A stretch of 64,000 nucleotides of DNA from Tersicoccus sp. Bi-70. GTDB taxonomy: Bacteria; Actinomycetota; Actinomycetes; Actinomycetales; Micrococcaceae. How positions within the stretch are numbered: the stretch's first letter is position 1; every line of letters begins with the position of its first letter. This document shows, one piece after another, positions 34,309 through 45,825 of the stretch. The position numbers and the translations under genes were made by a program. The notes under the pieces were generated by a model. That model was not told the DNA's origin, did not search any database, and saw only the letters and a program-made list of their open reading frames with translations. The stretch is taken from contig NZ_MIEU01000002.1 of NCBI RefSeq assembly GCF_001968825.1, forward strand, positions 372,001-436,000, read 5' to 3'.

Positions 34309-36494
34309 ACGCGCAGACCCTCGTCGACGATCGCGACGTCCAGGTGCCCGAGAAGGGCCACGAGGACAAGGCGATCCCCGCCGCGTTCCAGGGGCTCGGC
34401 TACCACGAGCTGAACGCGATGCTGAACCTGTACGACGCGGACGGGAAGATCCAGTTCGGCGCGGACCGGGAGGCGGCGCACCAGTACTTCCTCCAGCACG
34501 TCAACAACAACACCGTCTTCTTCCACGACCTGGAGGAGAAGCTCGACTACCTGGTCAAGCACCAGTACTACGAGCGCGAGGTGCTGGACCAGTACCCGAT
34601 GGACTTCATCCGGTCCCTCTACAACCGGGCGTACGCGAAGAAGTTCCGGTTCGAGACGTTCCTCGGGGCGTTCAAGTACTACACCTCGTACACGCTCAAG
34701 ACGTTCGACGGCAAGCGGTACCTGGAGCGGTTCGAGGACCGGGTGTGCATGGTCGCCATGGCCCTGGCCCGCGGTGACCAGGCCCTCGCCGAGCACCTCG
34801 TGGACGAGATCATCGCCGGCCGTTTCCAGCCGGCCACCCCGACGTTCCTCAACGCGGGCAAGGCGCAGCGCGGCGAACTGGTCTCCTGCTTCCTGCTGCG
34901 CATCGAGGACAACATGGAGTCGATCGCCCGCGGCGTGAACTCCGCGCTGCAGCTGTCCAAGCGCGGCGGCGGCGTCGCCCTGTCGCTGACGAACATCCGC
35001 GAGCACGGGGCGCCGATCAAGCAGATCGAGAACCAGTCCTCCGGCGTCATCCCGGTGATGAAGCTGCTCGAGGACTCCTTCTCCTACGCCAACCAGCTGG
35101 GCGCGCGTCAGGGTGCCGGCGCGGTGTACCTGCACGCCCACCACCCGGACATCTACCGGTTCCTCGACACCAAGCGCGAGAACGCGGACGAGAAGATCCG
35201 GATCAAGACCCTGTCCCTGGGCGTCGTCATCCCGGACATCACGTTCGAGCTGGCCAAGCGCAACGAGGACATGTACCTGTTCTCCCCGTACGACGTCGAG
35301 CGCGTCTACGGCATGCCCTTCTCGGACGTGAACGTCACCGAGAAGTACGAGGAGATGGTCGACGACGCGCGGATCAAGAAGACGAAGATCAGCGCGCGGG
35401 AGTTCTTCCAGACCCTGGCGGAGATCCAGTTCGAGTCCGGCTACCCGTACATCGTGTTCGAGGACACGGTGAACAAGGCCAACCCGATCGCCGGCAAGAT
35501 CACCATGTCCAACCTGTGCTCGGAGATCCTGCAGGTCTCGGCGCCGTCGGAGTTGAACGAGGACCTGTCCTACGACGTCGTCGGCAAGGACATCTCCTGC
35601 AACCTGGGGTCGATGAACATCGCGAAGACGATGGACTCGGCGGACTTCGGGCTGTCGATCGAGACGGCCATCCGGGCGCTGTCCGCGGTGTCGGACATGT
35701 CCTACATCTCCTCGGTGCCGTCGGTGGCGGAGGGCAACAAGTCCTCGCACGCCATCGGGCTCGGCCAGATGAACCTGCACGGCTACCTGGCGCGGGAGCG
35801 GGTGCACTACGGGTCCGAGGAGGGCCTGGACTTCACCAACATCTACTTCTACTCGGTGCTGTTCCACGCGCTGCGGGCCTCCAACCTGCTGGCGATGGAG
35901 CACGGGACGGCGTTCGGCGGGTTCGAGAACTCGGACTACGCGTCCGGCGTCTTCTTCGACAAGTACACCGAGGCGGAGTGGGTGCCGGCCACGAGTCGCG
36001 TGCGGGAGCTGTTCGCCAACGTGCACATCCCCACGCAGGAGGACTGGCGCGAGCTGAAGGCGTCGGTCATGGAGCACGGCATCTACAACCAGAACCTGCA
36101 GGCCGTGCCGCCGACCGGCTCGATCAGCTACATCAACCACTCGACGTCGTCGATCCACCCGGTGGCCTCGAAGATCGAGATCCGCAAGGAAGGCAAGCTG
36201 GGGCGGGTGTACTACCCGGCGCCGTACATGACCAACGACAACCTGGAGTACTTCCAGGACGCGTACGAGATCGGCTACGAGAAGATCATCGACACGTACG
36301 CGGCCGCCACGCAGCACGTGGACCAGGGCCTGTCGCTGACGCTGTTCTTCAAGGACACGGCCACCACCCGCGACATCAACAAGGCGCAGATCTACGCGTG
36401 GCGCAAGGGCATCAAGACGATCTACTACATCCGCCTGCGCCAGCTGGCCCTCGAGGGAACCGAGGTGGAGGGCTGCGTCAGCTGCATGCTGTAG
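34284..36494 (+). CDS. nrdE: Class Ib ribonucleoside-diphosphate reductase, large subunit
   Basis: A 736-residue catalytic subunit reducing ribonucleoside diphosphates. Visible are the thiol in [12 protein letters not shown] (about residue 210), [16 protein letters not shown], the active-site N410-x-C412-x-E414 in [33 protein letters not shown] and the redox pair at the C-terminus, CVSCML. It lacks the long N-terminal ATP cone of class Ia, as usual for NrdE. The best start is TTG 34284, with GGAAGAG a few bases upstream inside nrdI; no closer ATG or GTG has a site. The 25-base overlap with nrdI implies coupling. Confidence 0.94.
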   Translation: MDTTVAQLDAQTLVDDRDVQVPEKGHEDKAIPAAFQGLGYHELNAMLNLYDADGKIQFGADREAAHQYFLQHVNNNTVFFHDLEEKLDYLVKHQYYEREVLDQYPMDFIRSLYNRAYAKKFRFETFLGAFKYYTSYTLKTFDGKRYLERFEDRVCMVAMALARGDQALAEHLVDEIIAGRFQPATPTFLNAGKAQRGELVSCFLLRIEDNMESIARGVNSALQLSKRGGGVALSLTNIREHGAPIKQIENQSSGVIPVMKLLEDSFSYANQLGARQGAGAVYLHAHHPDIYRFLDTKRENADEKIRIKTLSLGVVIPDITFELAKRNEDMYLFSPYDVERVYGMPFSDVNVTEKYEEMVDDARIKKTKISAREFFQTLAEIQFESGYPYIVFEDTVNKANPIAGKITMSNLCSEILQVSAPSELNEDLSYDVVGKDISCNLGSMNIAKTMDSADFGLSIETAIRALSAVSDMSYISSVPSVAEGNKSSHAIGLGQMNLHGYLARERVHYGSEEGLDFTNIYFYSVLFHALRASNLLAMEHGTAFGGFENSDYASGVFFDKYTEAEWVPATSRVRELFANVHIPTQEDWRELKASVMEHGIYNQNLQAVPPTGSISYINHSTSSIHPVASKIEIRKEGKLGRVYYPAPYMTNDNLEYFQDAYEIGYEKIIDTYAAATQHVDQGLSLTLFFKDTATTRDINKAQIYAWRKGIKTIYYIRLRQLALEGTEVEGCVSCML

Positions 36495-36508
36495 TGACTC
36501 CCCGGTAA

Positions 36509-37528
<1,020 letters not shown>

Positions 37529-37994
37529 GGGCCCAGCTGAACTGATTGTAGGCGACGGCCCCAGCAAGATTATCCGCCCGGTAAGGTGGGGAATACCGTA
37601 TCTCGACGCCTTCCCTCAGCTGATTCGCCTATTGTTACGGCCGTGTCGGCAGAGCGCTTCAGAATGTCTCGTCCCGGATGGACTGTAGCGAAATGATCAA
37701 CTCAATAGCGAGTCTTAGCGCAGTTCGTCAAGTTACAACAGGGAATAGCAGCAAAGGTATAAGCCGAGAAGCTTGCGACGGCGAACACGAGTTGAGGGAA
37801 TCGTAACGGCATCGGGTAATCTTACAGATTCCCAGCTTTGTGCGGCCCGCGACACTTGATGGGTGGTCTGCTGGCTCGTCAGCGAAATTGCTCATGCAAA
37901 TGTCATCCCTATCCGTCCGGCAGCAACACCGAAGCGCTGGTGATAAAAGATGTACTCGACGGCTGTGCGACGTCGAGCGAGAATGTGGGGGAAT
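37529..37994. other. AT-richer non-coding stretch at the left edge of the acquired region
   Basis: These 466 bases hold no supported gene. Their composition is clearly less GC-rich than nrdF, and the change begins within about 30 bases of its stop. GGGCC (about 37530) and GGCCC (about 37556) could form a weak terminator. No tRNA end or direct repeat that would mark an attachment site was recognised. Confidence 0.6.
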
Positions 37995-39089
37995 ATGAGT
38001 GATTCTCTGGGGCCAATGAAGCTCGACTTTAGTAGCTTTTACAAGTTCGTCGCGTCTGTCGGGCTTATACTTCTTGCTTCGTCAGTAGTGCTTCCGTGGT
38101 TTGTGCTACGCACCTCCGTGCCGGATGCGCCGGCGGGCACGGCCGCCGCGAAGATAGTCGACGTCGCTGTCGATGAGCGCGCAGACCAATATCTACTGAT
38201 TATTCATACATATCCCTGGGCGTCGTTGGTCCTGTTTGTCTTGGGCTGTGTGCTTACGATATACGGGCTAACAGCTTGGCGTGGTCGGCAGAAGAAGCAA
38301 GACGCTGACGAGGATGAGTCGTACCGCCAACGCCGGGAGCTCGGTAAGACGACTCAGGCATCGGAAGGTGACCGCGAGAAGAAGCTTGACCGTGAGACGC
38401 GAGAGGAGGACGGGCTGGTCAGAGAACCAGCTGCCGAGGAGAATCTCACTAGTCCCACCAGTGAATTGCGCCAGACCGCGCCCACGGTGTCGCCGCCTAA
38501 AATTGCTGAACCGTACAGTGCTCGCCGAGCTTTCATTCGTGACGCGGAACTAAAGGTGGGACAGCTCCTCGGTGCAGCGTTTGCCGATTCGCATCAGGTG
38601 GAGCAGGGAGTGCGAGTAGGCGATTCGGATGCTCCTATCCTAGATATCATCGCACGGGCGGCCGACCCTTCACGATGGTCAAGTTTTGCGTTGGAACTGA
38701 AGCTTTTCAGTGCAAGGACATTGTCGATGCGACTTCGTGAGTCGATGCTCGCTGTGGCAATCGCGGCGCGCGACGTTCCCGAAGGGCAAATCCAGGTTCA
38801 GCGGGTAGGTCGGCCTCCGAGGGCGAAGTCTGTATCGCTGTGTCTGGTGATTATTGAAGACGAGGAGGAGGGCGCCGAACTGCAACTAGCTTCGTCGCAA
38901 TTATTCCTGGAGAAGTATGAAGTGCGATTAGGCCGAATGGTTCGGGTCGTGAACACTGTCCTGTCTCGGCAGGTGGGTGTCATCGTCATTCCGAGGTCAC
39001 GATTCGCCGACATGTCAGCCGATTGGTTGCGCCAGTCGGTACTCAATGTGATGCAGGAGCCTGAAGGCGTAGTTATGAGAATGAATTGA
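37995..39089 (+). CDS. Two-helix membrane protein with PD-(D/E)xK-like cytoplasmic domain
   Basis: The 364-residue protein has helices at about residues 12-35 and 70-95, a charged linker rich in Glu, Arg and Lys (about 97-170), and a globular C-terminal domain. That domain contains ILDIIA (D217) followed by ALELKLF (E234-x-K236), then the helix SMRLRESMLAVAIAARDV and the strand LCLVIIED. D-(16)-ExK with this order is the core of PD-(D/E)xK nucleases. Family not recognised; a membrane-anchored nuclease or a divergent restriction-like fold is inference. ATG 37995 has GGGGGA upstream. Codon use is much more AT-rich than in neighbours, pointing to transfer, and a type I restriction operon is close. 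Confidence 0.65.
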   Translation: MSDSLGPMKLDFSSFYKFVASVGLILLASSVVLPWFVLRTSVPDAPAGTAAAKIVDVAVDERADQYLLIIHTYPWASLVLFVLGCVLTIYGLTAWRGRQKKQDADEDESYRQRRELGKTTQASEGDREKKLDRETREEDGLVREPAAEENLTSPTSELRQTAPTVSPPKIAEPYSARRAFIRDAELKVGQLLGAAFADSHQVEQGVRVGDSDAPILDIIARAADPSRWSSFALELKLFSARTLSMRLRESMLAVAIAARDVPEGQIQVQRVGRPPRAKSVSLCLVIIEDEEEGAELQLASSQLFLEKYEVRLGRMVRVVNTVLSRQVGVIVIPRSRFADMSADWLRQSVLNVMQEPEGVVMRMN

Positions 39090-39124
39090 TCGGGAATACG
39101 CTGCCCATCGGCGCGCTTTCTGGT

Positions 39125-39568
39125 TTAGCCTCGAACGGGGCGTCGCTCGACCAAGATCGTGATGATGCTGAGTACGAACGGAACGAAAGCGGCGAACGCA
39201 GTGACCGCTCCGGCGCCGCCGCGTAGAGGAAAAGGAAGCAGCAGGGCTGCTGTACAGCCAACGAACGTGAAGCCCGCCGTGAGATATGGCGTGGCGCCGC
39301 GTCGCTTCCGTTTCTTCGCTAGTAGCACAATGCTCGCCACTAGCGACCCCACCGCACCGACGATCAGGAGAAAGTTCAACCAACCGTTGGTCGGCGTGGA
39401 CGGGATGAGATAGGGCTTGCTAAACAGAATCGCCAAGGCAATGAAGGCTCCGATGACTGTGAAGATCAAGCCGAACACTGATGTGGTGATCCGAAGCGGC
39501 GAGGCGTTGTGCCGCGCTTCCGAAACGTATGCGCCATGCCCGGAAAGATCGGGGTGTGAATTGTTCAT
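39125..39568 (-). CDS. Four-helix membrane protein of unknown function
   Basis: A 147-residue protein with a polar N-terminus (about 25 residues) and four predicted helices: about 27-50, 63-84, 92-112 and 118-138 (VFGLIFTVIGAFIALAILF, FLLIVGAVGSLVASIVLL and similar). No known motif. It is convergent with the PD-(D/E)xK-like gene (35-base gap) and shares its lower GC content. In this position a membrane component of a defence module is conceivable, but that is only context. Confidence 0.6.
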   Translation of the reverse strand: MNNSHPDLSGHGAYVSEARHNASPLRITTSVFGLIFTVIGAFIALAILFSKPYLIPSTPTNGWLNFLLIVGAVGSLVASIVLLAKKRKRRGATPYLTAGFTFVGCTAALLLPFPLRGGAGAVTAFAAFVPFVLSIITILVERRPVRG

Positions 39569-39790
39569 TATTCCCTCATTTCGAAGCGCGTTATGGTGCC
39601 TTGATCAGTCGCCCAGCCAAGCGTCGCCCTATCTGCACTTAGGCTTTAGTTGCGACGCTTCTCTTGATTGATTTCATGTGATTAAATCCAGCCGCGATTG
39701 CTGCTACCAGCATAAATAGTATTTGGACTGACTTTCTCTTCTCGGCCGTAACGTACTTGTATTGATTGCTGCCAGGCCTCCACCTACCAT

Positions 39791-42700
39791 CTACGCCACC
39801 TCCCCAAACCGCGCCGCCATCGACTCCATCTGCTCCATCACCAGCACGATGGCTTCCGGCGTCTTGTCCGGCGGGTAGTCGTGCTTGGCGAGCAGCCGCT
39901 TGATCGAAGAACGAAGCTTTGCCCGAACGTCGTCGCGCACGGTCCAGTCCGTTCGCACGTCTCGCCGCATCACCGCGACCAGCTCCCGGGCGATGTCCGC
40001 CAGGACGCCGTCGCCCTGGACATCCACCGCCGACTCGTTCTGTGACACCGCGTCGAAGAACGCCAACTCGTCCCAAGACAGTGGGGGAGTGAACTGGTTT
40101 CCCCGGTCGGCCTCGCGCAGCACCTCCCGCGCCAGCTCCAGCATCTCCGCGATGATCTCCGCCGAGCTGAGCTGCTGATTGGTGTACTTCGTCATCAGCT
40201 CGGTGATCCGCTCCGAGAACGCCCGCTGTCGGATCGTGTTGTTCCGCGTCGTCTTCGCCGATTCCTCGGACACCAGCTTCCGCAGCGCCTCGATCGCCAG
40301 CGACGGGTTGGACGCCGACTGCGCCTTCCGGAAGAACTCCGGCGTCAGGTCATCCAGGGTGGGCTTGGGAAGTCCGGCCGCCGCGTAGATGTCCATCACC
40401 TCGCCGGTCGCCGTCGCGTCGTCGATCAGCTCCGCAAGCAGCCGCTGGATGTCCGCCGGCACCGGCTGACCGTTGTCCTGCCGCTCCTGCGCGTCGAACT
40501 TTGCCATCCACACGCGCATCTGCTCGTACGCCTTGATCTCGCCGAGCAGGGGTGCCAGCGTCTCCCGGCCGCAAGCCAGGGCCCACGCCCGCGACAGCTG
40601 GCCGGCCAGCTTCCGGAACCGGGCGGCCAGCGTCTCCTCGCCGTCGCCGTCGCTGCCGTCGGAGGACACTTGATTGCCCGGCGTCGACGGCGACCGCAGA
40701 TAGTTGACCGCGCCGAGGATCGCATTGATGTACCCGCGAGGGCCGCCGCGAGCGGCAGCAGACCGCCAGTCGTGCCCGGCCAGCAGCTCCCGGAGCTGGG
40801 TGACCAGCGTGGTCGCCAGGTCCACCGCCTCGTCGATGTTGCGACCGACCGGCTTGTTCCGCTGATCGGACGGCGTGTACTCGGCCAGCGCCTTATGCAG
40901 GTTCTCCGCCAACGGCGCGTACGCCACGAGCAGCCCGTCCTCCTTACCGCGGAACGTTCGGTTGACGCGCGCGAGGGTCTGCATCAGCAGCGCCCCCTTG
41001 AGCGGCCGGTCCAGGTACAGCGTGTGCAGCGGCGGGGCGTCGAACCCGGTGAGCATCATGTCCTTGACGATCACCAGCTCCAGCTCGTCGTCGGGATCTT
41101 TCAGCCGCTGCTTGATCGTCGCGTTCTCCGAGTCCCGCCGCACGTGGTCGGACACCGGCGGCTGGTCCGTCGCGTTGCCCGAGTAGACGACCTTGATGAC
41201 GCCGCGGTCCAGCTCGTCGGCGTGCCACTCGGGCCGCAGCTTCACGATCTCCGCGTACAGCCGCGCGCACACCTCCCGGGTGACGCCGACGATCATCGCC
41301 TTGCCTGGCCCGCCGATGAACGGCAGCATCGCCGCGCGCCGCGCCTCCCAGTGCGCGACCAGGTCGGCGGCCAGCGCGGTCACCCGCTCCGGCGCCCCGT
41401 ACACGGCGTTGAGCACCGCGACGCTCTGCTCCATCCGGGTCCGCTCGGTCGTGTCCAGTCCGACGGTGGCCTCGTCCGCGGCGGCGTCGAGCGCCTCCTC
41501 GGTGACCCCCTCCGCGAGGGCGACCTTGATCAGCCGCGGCTCGAAGGACACCGGCACCGTGGCGCCGTCCTTGACCGCGCGGGTGAGGTCGTAGACGTCG
41601 ATGTAGTCGCCGAACACCTGCCGCGTGTTCCGCTCGTCGAAGGAGATGGGCGTGCCGGTGAAGGCGATCAGTGTGGCGTTCGGAAGCGCGCGTTTCAGGT
41701 GAGCGGCGTAGCCGTCGATGTCGTCGTAGTGGGAGCGGTGCGCCTCGTCGACGACGACGATGACGTTGCTCCGCTCGGTGAGCACGGGGTGCTCGAGCCC
41801 GGCGTCGCGCTCGGCCTGGGTGAGCCCGAACTTCTGCAGGGTGGTGAAGTAGATGCCGCCGGTCGTGCGGTTGTTCAGCTCGCTCCGCAGGTCGGCGCGG
41901 CGCTGGATCTGTCGCGGCTTCTCGGTCAGCAGGAGGCTGTGGTCGAAGGTCTCGAACAGCTGCCCGTCGAGCTCGTTCCGGTCGGTGACGACGACGATGG
42001 TCGGGTTCTTCAGCTCGGGCCGGCGGGCGACGGCGTTGGCGTAGAGCTCCATCTCCATGGACTTGCCCGAACCCTGGGTGTGCCAGACGACGCCGGCCTT
42101 GCCGTTGGTGCGGACCGCCTGGATGGTACTGCCGACGGCCTTGGAGACGGCGAAGTACTGGTGCGGCTTGGCGATCCGCTTGATCAGGCCGTCGCCGCTT
42201 TCCGCGAAGGCGGTGAAGGAGGCCGTCAGCTGCAGGAACCGCTCCTGGTTGTAGAGCCCGTCGAGGGCGGTGTCGAGCGCGGTGAGCGGCTCGCCGTCCC
42301 GGGTCGTGCCGGGCTCGATGAGCTTGCCGTCGTCGTCGACGTTCCACGGGGAGAAGTGGTTGAGGGGGGTGAACGGGGTGCCGTACTTGGCGGTGATGCC
42401 GTCCGTGGCCAGCGTGAAGACGCAGAAGCGGAACGCCATGGGGAACTCGCGCAGGTAGGTGCGCAGCTGGGCGTGGGCGGCGTCGACGTCGGCGTAGAGG
42501 TTGCCGGCGTCCTTCAGTTCGATGACGCTGACCGGCATGCCATTGCAGTAGAGGACGACGTCGAAGCGGCGGTGGTGGTCGCGGTTGCGGAGGGTCACCT
42601 GGTTGACGACGAACCACTCGTTGTCCTCGACGCGGCTGCCGATCAGCCGGATGGTCGGGGTGAGTTCGACGCCGTCGCTGTCCAGGTAGGTGAGCCGGTA

Positions 42701-42997
42701 GCCGTCGACCAGGTACCGGTGGATCCGCTCGTTCTCGGTGATGGCGTCCTGCGAGGTCGGCGTGACGATCTCGCTCAGCGCCTGCTGCAGGTACTGAATC
42801 GGCACTGCCGGGTTGAGCCGGCGCATCGCGTCGAGCAGCCGGGGCCGGATCAGCGGGTCGTCCCAGCGGTCGCGCTGCTCGGTGCCGGGCGCGATCTGCT
42901 CGCCGGCGAGCGGCTTCCAGCCGAGTTCGGCCAGGTGCTCCTTGGCGTCGTTCTCCCAGTCGTCCTCGTGCAGGACAGGCAGTGCGTGAACAGTCAT
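39791..42997 (-). CDS. hsdR: Type I restriction enzyme, R (endonuclease/translocase) subunit
   Basis: A 1068-residue HsdR. The N-terminal nuclease domain has DVVLYCNGMPVSVIELKDA (about residues 146-164), the D-ExK site. The superfamily 2 motor follows with Walker A TQGSGKSMEM (about 309-318), DEAHRSHYDD (about 423-432), AFTGTPISFDE and the later motif LARVNRTFRGKEDG (about 685-698). The C-terminal helical domain binds the methylase. It translocates and cuts unmodified DNA when bound to HsdM/HsdS. It is the last gene of the minus-strand operon, 60 bases after hsdS, and appears intact. Confidence 0.95.
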   Translation of the reverse strand: MTVHALPVLHEDDWENDAKEHLAELGWKPLAGEQIAPGTEQRDRWDDPLIRPRLLDAMRRLNPAVPIQYLQQALSEIVTPTSQDAITENERIHRYLVDGYRLTYLDSDGVELTPTIRLIGSRVEDNEWFVVNQVTLRNRDHHRRFDVVLYCNGMPVSVIELKDAGNLYADVDAAHAQLRTYLREFPMAFRFCVFTLATDGITAKYGTPFTPLNHFSPWNVDDDGKLIEPGTTRDGEPLTALDTALDGLYNQERFLQLTASFTAFAESGDGLIKRIAKPHQYFAVSKAVGSTIQAVRTNGKAGVVWHTQGSGKSMEMELYANAVARRPELKNPTIVVVTDRNELDGQLFETFDHSLLLTEKPRQIQRRADLRSELNNRTTGGIYFTTLQKFGLTQAERDAGLEHPVLTERSNVIVVVDEAHRSHYDDIDGYAAHLKRALPNATLIAFTGTPISFDERNTRQVFGDYIDVYDLTRAVKDGATVPVSFEPRLIKVALAEGVTEEALDAAADEATVGLDTTERTRMEQSVAVLNAVYGAPERVTALAADLVAHWEARRAAMLPFIGGPGKAMIVGVTREVCARLYAEIVKLRPEWHADELDRGVIKVVYSGNATDQPPVSDHVRRDSENATIKQRLKDPDDELELVIVKDMMLTGFDAPPLHTLYLDRPLKGALLMQTLARVNRTFRGKEDGLLVAYAPLAENLHKALAEYTPSDQRNKPVGRNIDEAVDLATTLVTQLRELLAGHDWRSAAARGGPRGYINAILGAVNYLRSPSTPGNQVSSDGSDGDGEETLAARFRKLAGQLSRAWALACGRETLAPLLGEIKAYEQMRVWMAKFDAQERQDNGQPVPADIQRLLAELIDDATATGEVMDIYAAAGLPKPTLDDLTPEFFRKAQSASNPSLAIEALRKLVSEESAKTTRNNTIRQRAFSERITELMTKYTNQQLSSAEIIAEMLELAREVLREADRGNQFTPPLSWDELAFFDAVSQNESAVDVQGDGVLADIARELVAVMRRDVRTDWTVRDDVRAKLRSSIKRLLAKHDYPPDKTPEAIVLVMEQMESMAARFGEVA

Positions 42998-43057
42998 CGT
43001 GCATTCCCCCGAACGTGTGCGATCAGTGTGCCAGAAGCCAGCATCGGACTCGTGTCG

Positions 43058-44209
43058 TCATACCAGTGCCTCGACCGTCCTCTCGGCCTCCCGAACGCGA
43101 AGCTTCCCCGACATCAGCTGAGGAAGGAGGGCGTCGCGGATGGCGGCGAGGGTGGCGTTCTCTTCTGCGATTGAACGATGAAGCGCCATGTGGGAAGACG
43201 CTGATGCTTCCACTCGGGGCAGGTGGGCCGGGCCGGGGAGGCGCAATGACAACCGCTTCAGAGCGCCCATGCTCAGCTTCGGCTGTACCGCACCGGTCAC
43301 AAGATCCTGAACCTTCGAGCCTCGAAGGAGAACGAAGAGCAGTTCGGTGGACAGCGCTTTTCCGGTGAGAACGTGGGCATGGTTGTTTACCCACGACGGG
43401 CCCCAGACGTACTGGGTCACCGGACTGCCGTCGTCGTTGACTACAGAACCGTCTTCCCCGACCAAGGTCAGCGGCATGTCGAAGAGGTGAGTGTCGACCG
43501 TGTCGAGCTGGCCCGCCGCCCCGTAGTAGGGCACCGAGCCCGTTCGAGTTTCACGGTCTCGGGACGACAGTGGCACCCTCAGCCGGTTGTGAAATGAGGC
43601 GATGTCTCCGAGATGAGAAGTGTCTGAACCATGTGCCATCGCCTGCGCGACCTTTGCGGAGAGCAGATCGAGGAGGGTTCCCGCGACCTTGCCGTTTGCG
43701 GCGATCTTGTCGTCGAGCGCGCCCAGCACCTCGGCGATGGCTCGTTGCTCCGCGAGTGGCGGAAGGCTCACCGGCCAAGCGCCCATCGTTGAGAGGCTGA
43801 TGCGCTCGACCGTCGCACCGTGAATCGTCTCCCTCTTGATGACGTCTTGGAAGCTCGGAGACAGGTAGTAGTAGAGGAGGAATCTCGGGTCCGCGACACT
43901 TTGATCGATCCGCAGAAGCGCCATTCGGCGACCGAGGCAGGCGCGGGTGTCGGCAGGCATTAGTGCGGCTTCGCCCAGACGTGTCTCGTAAGAGAACAAG
44001 AGATCGTCGGTCTTCGGAGTCACTCGTCGCGTCCACTGCGCGAAGTGCTCTTCGGAGACGTGGTCGGAGAGGCCTAGATCGAGGCGCCCGCTATTCAGGC
44101 TTGAGATGTTGAGAAAATACGGCCCCTCGTCGACGCGCACCGGAGTGGCGTGCGGACCGTCGAACGTCATCCCGAGATCCGCCCACGTGAGCGGCGTCCA
44201 CTCACTCAC
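43058..44209 (-). CDS. hsdS: Type I restriction enzyme, S (specificity) subunit
   Basis: A 383-residue HsdS with two target-recognition domains. TRD1 covers about residues 1-150. The first conserved helix follows as LPPLAEQRAIAEVLGALDDK (about 160-179). TRD2 spans about 200-340. The second conserved helix ends the protein (RSIAEENATLAAIRDALLPQLMSGKLRV). The GTG 44209 overlaps the hsdM stop. TRD sequences set the bipartite target, which cannot be read from sequence. Part of the gene is less GC-rich than hsdM, as usual for exchanged recognition domains. Confidence 0.92.
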   Translation of the reverse strand: MSEWTPLTWADLGMTFDGPHATPVRVDEGPYFLNISSLNSGRLDLGLSDHVSEEHFAQWTRRVTPKTDDLLFSYETRLGEAALMPADTRACLGRRMALLRIDQSVADPRFLLYYYLSPSFQDVIKRETIHGATVERISLSTMGAWPVSLPPLAEQRAIAEVLGALDDKIAANGKVAGTLLDLLSAKVAQAMAHGSDTSHLGDIASFHNRLRVPLSSRDRETRTGSVPYYGAAGQLDTVDTHLFDMPLTLVGEDGSVVNDDGSPVTQYVWGPSWVNNHAHVLTGKALSTELLFVLLRGSKVQDLVTGAVQPKLSMGALKRLSLRLPGPAHLPRVEASASSHMALHRSIAEENATLAAIRDALLPQLMSGKLRVREAERTVEALV

Positions 44210-45825
44210 GACACTCTCCCCAGCTGCTCCCGCACGACGGCCGCCAGGCGCTCCGACTCGTCGAACTGAGCGTACAGCTCCGTCGTCAGGCGCGCGATTT
44301 TCTCCTCGATCGGCTCGCCGTCGTCGGCCACCTCCGCCGCGCCGACGTACCGGCCCGGCGTCAGCGCGTAGTCGGCGGCCTTGATCTCCGCCAGCGAGGC
44401 CGAGTAGCAGAAGCCCGGTTCGTCGTCGTAGGCAGCACCCTCCGCCGAGGAAGTCCCCCGCCACGCGTGGTAGGCCGAGGCAATCCGGGCGATGTCGTCG
44501 TCGGACAGTGACCGTTCGGCCCGGTCCACCATGTACCCGAGGTTCCGGGCGTCGATGAACAGCACCTGACCGGTCCGGTCCACCGCACCCCGCGCGCCGG
44601 CCGACTTGTCCTTGGCGAAGAACCACACGCACACCGGGATGCCGGTCGAGCGGAACAGCTGGGTCGGCAGCGCCACCATGCAGGAGACCAGATCCGCCTC
44701 GACCAGCTGTGCCCGGATCGCGCCCTCGCCGCCCGAGTTGGACGACATCGATCCATTGGCCATCACGACGCCGGCCGAGCCGCCCGGCGCAAGCTTGGCG
44801 ATGATGTGCTGCATCCACGCGTAGTTGGCGTTGTTTTTCGGCGGCACCCCGTAGGCCCACCGCGGGTCCGACTCCGAGCGCGCCCAGTCCTTGATGTTGA
44901 ACGGCGGGTTCGCCATCACGAAGTCGGCCTGCAGCTCCGGGTGCTGGTCCCTAGCGAAGGTGTCACCCCAGCGGGACGCCAGGTTCGCGCTCAGCCCGTG
45001 GATGGCGAGGTTCATCTTCGCCATCCGCCAGGTGCGCTCGTTCAGCTCCTGCCCGAACACGGAGATCGCCGTCCGGTCCTCGTGATGCGCATCGAGGAAC
45101 TTCTCCGTCTGCACGAACATGCCGCCGGACCCGCAGCACGGGTCGTACACCCGGCCGCGCGTCGGCTCGAGCACCTCGACCAGTACCCGCACCACGCTCG
45201 CCGGCGTGTAGAACTCGCCACCCCGCTTGCCCTCCGCACGGGCGAACTTCTCGAGGAAGTACTCGTACACCTCACCGAGCAGGTCCCGCGCCCGGCTCAC
45301 GCCCTGGCCGGTGAACTTCGCTGAGTTGAAGAGGTCGATCAGCTCGCCCAGGCGCCGTTGGTCCACGTTGTCCCGGTTGAAGATGCGCGGCAGCGTCCCG
45401 GCAAGGGTCGGGTTGGAGGCCATGATGTGCTCCATCGCCCCGTCGATCAGCTCACCGATCAACTGCGGCGCCTGCCCGTCGATCGCGGGGCGGCCCTTGG
45501 CGTTCTCCGCCAGGTACTCCCACCGCGCGGTCTCCGGCACCCAGAACACACCGTTGCCGGTGTACTCGTCGGTGTCCTCGACGAACTGGGCGATGTTGTT
45601 CTCGCTCATGCCGTCGGCGGCCAGCTCGTCGTGGATCTGCTGCCGCCGCTCCTCGAACGCGTCCGAGACGTACTTGAGGAACACGAGCCCGAGGATCACG
45701 TCCTTGTACTGGGAGGCGTCCATGGAGCCGCGCAGCTTGTCCGAGGCCTTCCACAGGGTGTCCTTGAGCTCTTTCATGGTGGACGCGGTGTTCACGGTCG
45801 CGTCCATGACGGCCTTGCGCGGCAT
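44206..45825 (-). CDS. hsdM: Type I restriction enzyme, M (adenine methylase) subunit
   Basis: A 539-residue N6-adenine DNA methyltransferase. It has the N-terminal helical domain (LWKASDKLRGSMDASQYKD), the GEFYTPASVVRVLVEVLEP block, the AdoMet motif I DPCCGSGGMFVQ (about residues 222-233) and the catalytic NPPF in ADFVMANPPFNIKDW (about 284-298). It modifies host sites and forms the core of the complex with HsdS. The ATG follows the upstream stop directly (TGAATG-like junction) and its own stop overlaps hsdS, so the operon is tightly coupled. Confidence 0.95.
   Translation of the reverse strand: MPRKAVMDATVNTASTMKELKDTLWKASDKLRGSMDASQYKDVILGLVFLKYVSDAFEERRQQIHDELAADGMSENNIAQFVEDTDEYTGNGVFWVPETARWEYLAENAKGRPAIDGQAPQLIGELIDGAMEHIMASNPTLAGTLPRIFNRDNVDQRRLGELIDLFNSAKFTGQGVSRARDLLGEVYEYFLEKFARAEGKRGGEFYTPASVVRVLVEVLEPTRGRVYDPCCGSGGMFVQTEKFLDAHHEDRTAISVFGQELNERTWRMAKMNLAIHGLSANLASRWGDTFARDQHPELQADFVMANPPFNIKDWARSESDPRWAYGVPPKNNANYAWMQHIIAKLAPGGSAGVVMANGSMSSNSGGEGAIRAQLVEADLVSCMVALPTQLFRSTGIPVCVWFFAKDKSAGARGAVDRTGQVLFIDARNLGYMVDRAERSLSDDDIARIASAYHAWRGTSSAEGAAYDDEPGFCYSASLAEIKAADYALTPGRYVGAAEVADDGEPIEEKIARLTTELYAQFDESERLAAVVREQLGRVS

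Noticed and set aside
37529-37994. Attachment site or tRNA at the island edge
   Set aside because: No tRNA fold, no integrase and no matching direct repeat near 53.7 kb could be recognised by eye.
40670-43174. An 834-codon plus-strand frame opposite hsdR
   Set aside because: Antisense shadow of a GC-rich gene; no domain, no ribosome site, and hsdR on the other strand has all its motifs.
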